This document shows, piece after piece, positions 62,201 to 64,000 of a stretch of 64,000 bases of DNA. Every line of letters starts with the position of its first letter. Positions within the stretch are counted from its first letter, which is position 1. A program made the translations under genes and the position numbers. This stretch comes from Micromonospora olivasterospora. GTDB taxonomy: Bacteria; Actinomycetota; Actinomycetes; Mycobacteriales; Micromonosporaceae. The stretch spans positions 2,356,001 through 2,420,000 of the forward strand of contig NZ_VLKE01000001.1 of assembly GCF_007830265.1 (NCBI RefSeq), in the 5' to 3' direction. Below the pieces are notes generated by a model. It was not told the DNA's origin, ran no database searches, and worked only from the letters and a program-made list of their open reading frames with translations.

Positions 62201-64000
62201 TCGGGCGTTATCGGCACGGTCGGCGCGCCGACGCGCCCGCTTTCTGCAACGCCGACGGTAGCCCAGTTGGCGGCCGGTGCGGGGGCGCCGGGGATGGCCG
62301 CGGCCGAGAAACGGGCGGGCAGGTCGACGACCGCCTGCCGGACCACGTTCGCCACGGCACTCACCTGCGCGGCGTCGGGACCGGCCACCACAGCGGGCAG
62401 CACGGCCGGCAGGACGGCGGGGGCACCGAGGATCGCATTGAGGCTTCGGTCCACCCGGTCCCGCACGGCGCTCTTGACCGCCTCGATCGCGGCGGCGGAC
62501 GGCACCGCCGCCCCGGCACCTGCCGGCACGCCGGCACCTGTCGGCGTGCCAACGGCCCACGACGTGCCAGCGGCCGTCGGTAGGCCGGCGGCGAGGTACC
62601 GGCCGATGTGGTGTTCGGCGGCCAGGTGCGCGATCGCGCGCAACGCCTGCCGGTCGAACGCCGCCGGCAGCCCGGCGACAACCTGCTGCGCCCGCACCTC
62701 GGCCGGGATCTGCTCACCCGCGGACGCCAACGCCTCGGCCATCCGGGCCACCGCCCGCTGCCGGACACCCGTCAGATACCCCTCGGTCAGCGCGGCAGCG
62801 GGCAGACCGACCGCGGACAGGAAACCCGCAACAACCCGATCACCCCGCCGGGCGTCGACCCACCCGGCGAAAACCCCCTCGACCGGCACGGCAAGCGCGG
62901 CCATGCTCTTGCCCGCCCGAGCCACCCCGGCCAGCAACCCACCGTAGCGGTCCACCAGATCCTGCTGGAACTGTTGCCACCGCTCGACCACCGGCCCACC
63001 GGCTGCCACGACCCACTGCGGCGCAGGCGCGGCCGGCACCGACAGGCTCGGCACCGACCACGACGGCACCGACAGGTCCAGGCGCGGCGTGGGCAGGTCC
63101 AGACTCGACGTGGGCATGTTCGAAGCCGGCAGCGGCGGCGCGGGCGGCGGCGGGGCCTGCCCGCCGGTCACCACAGGCTTCGGATCGTCGACCCCAGGCT
63201 GGTACGCCGTGAATGTGTCTCCACCAACCGGTGTCGACGCCACCGGCAGGACCGGCTTACCGTCGGGCGTGAAGTCGGTGCGAGGCATCTGCACCCGGGG
63301 CCCATTCATGGCGCGACTCACGACGAGCCCGAGCCCGCTCGCGGCCGACCCGCCCGCCCCCGACAGCGCCCCGGACAGAAGATCGGCACCGAGATTGCTC
63401 GGGTCCCAGTACCCATCGACCATCAAGCTGGCACCAATACCGAACAGCCCCTCCGTGCCGGTCTCCAACACCGGCCGCGTCAACAGATCGGTCAACAAAA
63501 TCTTGGTCGTGTCCGACAGGCCGAGTTTGCTGACCGCGCCGGCGACAGCGCCAGCGGCCCTGCCCAACGCCGGCCCGCCCACCGTGCCCAGCAACGCCAC
63601 CGCCCCCGCGTACGCCGCCTGCTTACCGACCGCCGACCAGTTCACCCCCGACTGCAAACCATCGGTCATCATCGACACCTGCGCCAACAACGCAGAACCC
63701 GGCATGAACAACATCTGCATCGCCGTGCCACTCGCCGCCGAACGCACCAACGCCGAACGCAGGACCACCTGAATGATCGTCCGCGCCTCCGCCAGGTGCG
63801 CCGCCGCCCCCACCGGATTCCAGAACCACATCGCGGCCGCGGCGGCGAACTCGGCCTGCATGAAGGAGAACATCGCCACCGTCGTACGCTTGCCGGTCTC
63901 CGTCTCCAGGAAGAACTTCTTCTCCGCCTCCACCACGGCGAGCATCAGATCGGCCGTCTCGGCCATCTTCCCCACGAACGGAACGGTCTGCGCCACGAAC
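56284..64000 (-). CDS. Giant WXG100-like toxin-type protein with papain-like and OTU-like segments and eight C-terminal repeats (N-terminus outside the window)
   Basis: At least 2571 residues; the frame stays open to the window edge, so the apparent GTG at 63996 is not the start. The N-terminal 250 residues (64000 to about 63300) are the WXG100-like helical region of CpnT-type exported toxins (FFLETETGKRTTVAMFSF, then a Gly/Ala-rich membrane-active segment). Pro-rich and Ala-rich linkers follow. Near 61560-61230 is a papain-fold segment with Cys in WWCVAATLDVF, His in QHVFALH and Asp in VRDPL. Asp/Leu repeats (about 60600 and 60330-60190) come next. Near 60160-59310 is an OTU-like cysteine-protease segment with DGYCVLSAVV and a late THYNHYN. 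The C-terminus (58788-56344) is eight repeats, then a short tail. Secretion by a type VII route and action on other cells or host ubiquitin-like targets are inference; no immunity gene is in view. Confidence 0.8.
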   Translation of the reverse strand, partial: FVAQTVPFVGKMAETADLMLAVVEAEKKFFLETETGKRTTVAMFSFMQAEFAAAAAMWFWNPVGAAAHLAEARTIIQVVLRSALVRSAASGTAMQMLFMPGSALLAQVSMMTDGLQSGVNWSAVGKQAAYAGAVALLGTVGGPALGRAAGAVAGAVSKLGLSDTTKILLTDLLTRPVLETGTEGLFGIGASLMVDGYWDPSNLGADLLSGALSGAGGSAASGLGLVVSRAMNGPRVQMPRTDFTPDGKPVLPVASTPVGGDTFTAYQPGVDDPKPVVTGGQAPPPPAPPLPASNMPTSSLDLPTPRLDLSVPSWSVPSLSVPAAPAPQWVVAAGGPVVERWQQFQQDLVDRYGGLLAGVARAGKSMAALAVPVEGVFAGWVDARRGDRVVAGFLSAVGLPAAALTEGYLTGVRQRAVARMAEALASAGEQIPAEVRAQQVVAGLPAAFDRQALRAIAHLAAEHHIGRYLAAGLPTAAGTSWAVGTPTGAGVPAGAGAAVPSAAAIEAVKSAVRDRVDRSLNAILGAPAVLPAVLPAVVAGPDAAQVSAVANVVRQAVVDLPARFSAAAIPGAPAPAANWATVGVAESGRVGAPTVPITPEQHTAAATSQAVEQFTGLAHQYGVKPARHDRLAESFQRDWVNGYHQVLAQAAGSATPGTPGTPGTAGTPEAASARSTVPAGAASRADDTPIHHNATANDSDSGRDSGMSVASDDVFSNLDTSDTMSISDVSSPDESLGGVPGKHGLSDAASSRDEPVSGGPGRHGEPAVAATGQAVAATGQAVAATGQAVGMFESGQRVANWAAAEQVRPGSGDLWWCVAATLDVFHTVYKRLGNRAVFDDRIIGPDGRLAPTMGWPQLLEVLDAVPERVAPHPDGVAGGDVLAALRAVPGSMVVVRAAPPNEPQHVFALHSQPQRSGPPRIRVRDPLLPGAVDRPEPDDPIRDPWLRHLFASSTRVAAFDGNGRPATITDLLGQTTGHPQPTTTTDTGTDTSAFLLASTSPPRGPSHAMFTTSTGPADSPGGLPSGPAGNGDPPGPGLASGDQEFLNVWDPDLDGMDLDTPELVEWGPLQDIEQVQSPLSGMPGVDVAWVPLGVGDNATVAVPQQRDAGDHDPFHLDPRLLDPAFVEDLWMPYLDLDLDPDLGVGLGPGGVELSALPPGWGWTPPDGTEQVDSLYPPSGVPEVDVAWAPSVVGDDVTAPDDRDTEDHNLSSLDPALLNPAFTQDLSMPDPAPGPDPDADLDPDLVLDPDLDLVLDPDLVLDLDGVDGVGRPVLEFPVPADGYCVLSAVVVADPVWVRDVLAQAGVLPADLYEWLSSADGVRVSVGRMAGAVPAGSELARVNELLQAHVLSYLDTRFGGLPADVVMQRRHLPQGQPWRQVRELSDGQVLARLMERVGDQGVSAGGVVTEAAFLDAGRIGQRYDEARAELIGLWLDPGPVTDVPQEQLDFVNGRGRGFQVALLAPDRARDYLVQVLSTSDGPLEADEFAEVVDTVANWDRRWAGPGGEFLLPLLAHATGSRITVWQRTGRGVSPVAVFGPLDGRRVDLYYVAADPANPTHYNHYNAAVPAAVPLPSAPAELPRSDEWDELFTRFSGVMGLPGAEDVRRSLQAEFGLIIDRTDFAEENGLSPADVATLRQALDTRGTSVPHLKGALLRLMSEVYEVNITLASAASGFHDNYGFAPGYPRMVALGHPDTRITSGPASPHTRSIPIRTGQSATSHPTPQPPPAASTTKAPLPEPPDHVVTWRPGEDGPQTFRDYMAELEEKGKLPDGVSLPKKKKLGRGMAAWVKSWAQGLQGKTAPDGHPYTQDAVAELSGNLITHESVGNYWREAAPSLPPPPDHVVTWRPGKDGPATLREYLKTLEEKGELPDRVSLTPDKQGKLGPGMAVWVKAWAQGLQGKTAPDGHPYTQTEVAELSDKLINQASVGKYWREAAPSLPPPPDHVVTWRPGKDGPATLREYLKGLEEKGELPDGVSLPKKKNGKLGPGMAAWVKAWAQGLQGKTAPDGHPYTQREVAELSGKLINHVSVWNYWREAAAPLPPPPDHVVTWRPGKDGPATLREYLKGLEEKGELPDGVSLPKKKNGKSGPGMAAWVKAWAQGLQGKTAPDGHPYTQREVAELSGKLIAQESVGNYWREAAAPLPPPPDHVVTWRPGKDGPATLHAYLKTLEEKGELPDRVSLTPDRKGRLGPGMAAWVKAWAQGLQGKTTPNGHPYTHKKVAELSGNLIDKTSVGKYWREAAPSLPPPPDHVVTWRPSKGGPANLRAYLKTLEEKGELPDRVSLTPDRQGRLGPGMAAWVKAWAQGLQGKPAPDGHPYTLDEVAELSGNLIDKTLVGKCWREAAPSLPPPPDHVVTWRPGTDGPATLRAYLKTMEEKGELPDRVSLTPDRNGRLGPGMAAWVKAWAQGLQGKTTPDGHPYTQDAVAELSGKMIDKTSVGKYWREAAPPLPPPPDHVVTWRPGKDGPATLRAYLKTLEEKGELPDRVSLTPDRNGRLGPGMAAWVKAWAQGLQGKTAPDGHPYTQTEVAELSGNLIDKTSVGKYWREAAPSLPPPPPGTGQGLELPFDLHLLL
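56344..58788 (-). repeat. Eight tandem 306-bp repeats encoding 102-residue units
   Basis: Eight units of 306 bp (the most upstream one is 303 bp) each encode DHVVTWRPGKDGPATLREYL, KTLEEKGELPDRVSL, GMAAWVKAWAQGLQGKT, PDGHPYTQxxVAELSG and SVGKYWREAA. The last two blocks look like a helix-turn-helix. Units differ at scattered positions, with two types of central segment (LTPDRNGR and LPKKKNGK), so exchange between units has occurred. Confidence 0.93.
60190..60330 (-). repeat. Asp/Leu/Pro micro-repeat inside the giant gene
   Basis: A 6-base motif CCGGGT/CCAGGT-type array encodes DPDLVLDPDLDLVLDPDL-like sequence; a shorter array lies near 60560-60610. It is probably a flexible, highly acidic, possibly calcium-binding linker. 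Confidence 0.8.
61636..61700 (-). repeat. Three 21-bp repeats inside the giant gene
   Basis: The 21-bp unit beginning GGCCTGCCCGGTTGCCGCAAC is repeated three times and encodes AATGQAV in tandem, within a linker upstream of the papain-like segment. Confidence 0.9.

Noticed and set aside
60655..62947. Two long plus-strand frames opposite the giant gene
   Set aside because: The minus-strand frame carries the recognisable domains and repeats. The plus-strand frames are compositional shadows.

Overview
The window is very GC-rich, with GTG starts, stop/start overlaps (ATGA, GTGA) and protein families typical of a filamentous actinobacterium. The DddA-type deaminase/Imm1 pair, the very large WXG100-like toxin-type protein and the IdeR-type iron box fit the Micromonosporaceae best; the family assignment is inference. 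No intact rRNA or tRNA gene and no CRISPR array was seen.

Layout. 1-4.7 kb: the 3' part of a cysteine-rich gene, then a graveyard of insertion sequences (IS5-, IS3-, IS1182- and IS6-type) around a tRNA-Arg 3' fragment. 4.7-11.4 kb: a translationally coupled three-gene operon of unknown function, two divergent unknown genes, a frameshifted gene and a small membrane protein. 11.5-25.8 kb: two directly repeated IS5-family copies bracket chromosome-like genes: nifU-like/feoB/feoA behind an iron box, an OmpR-type two-component system, a PAP2 phosphatase, a DedA protein, a UPF0014 permease, a COG4705-like membrane protein, a tyrosine integrase and a second tRNA-Arg 3' fragment with a 177-bp direct repeat.

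26-45.4 kb is a defence island. It holds a GHKL ATPase-nuclease fusion, an IS6 remnant next to an 18-C run, and a divergent pair of operons. One side has a 236-aa unknown protein and an XRE/ImmA-type regulator. The other is a tightly overlapped five-gene operon: C5 cytosine methyltransferase, DptF-like ATPase, a third protein, a 1627-aa DptH-like nuclease/HerA ATPase, and Vsr endonuclease. This looks like the restriction half of a phosphorothioate system coupled to DNA methylation instead of Dnd modification, and it is the main candidate for an undescribed system. A type I R-M locus beside it has been disabled by a deletion fusing hsdM to hsdR.

45.7-49.7 kb: a paralogue of the first gene, a DddA-like deaminase toxin with its Imm1 immunity gene and an upstream partner, and a LexA-like repressor. 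49.8-55.6 kb: an IS21 element split by an IS4 element with a perfect 10-bp target duplication, then an ISL3 element and fragments of a resolvase and a prepilin peptidase. 56.3-64 kb: a giant secreted-toxin-type protein, incomplete at its N-terminus, with papain-like and OTU-like segments and eight near-identical 102-residue C-terminal repeats.
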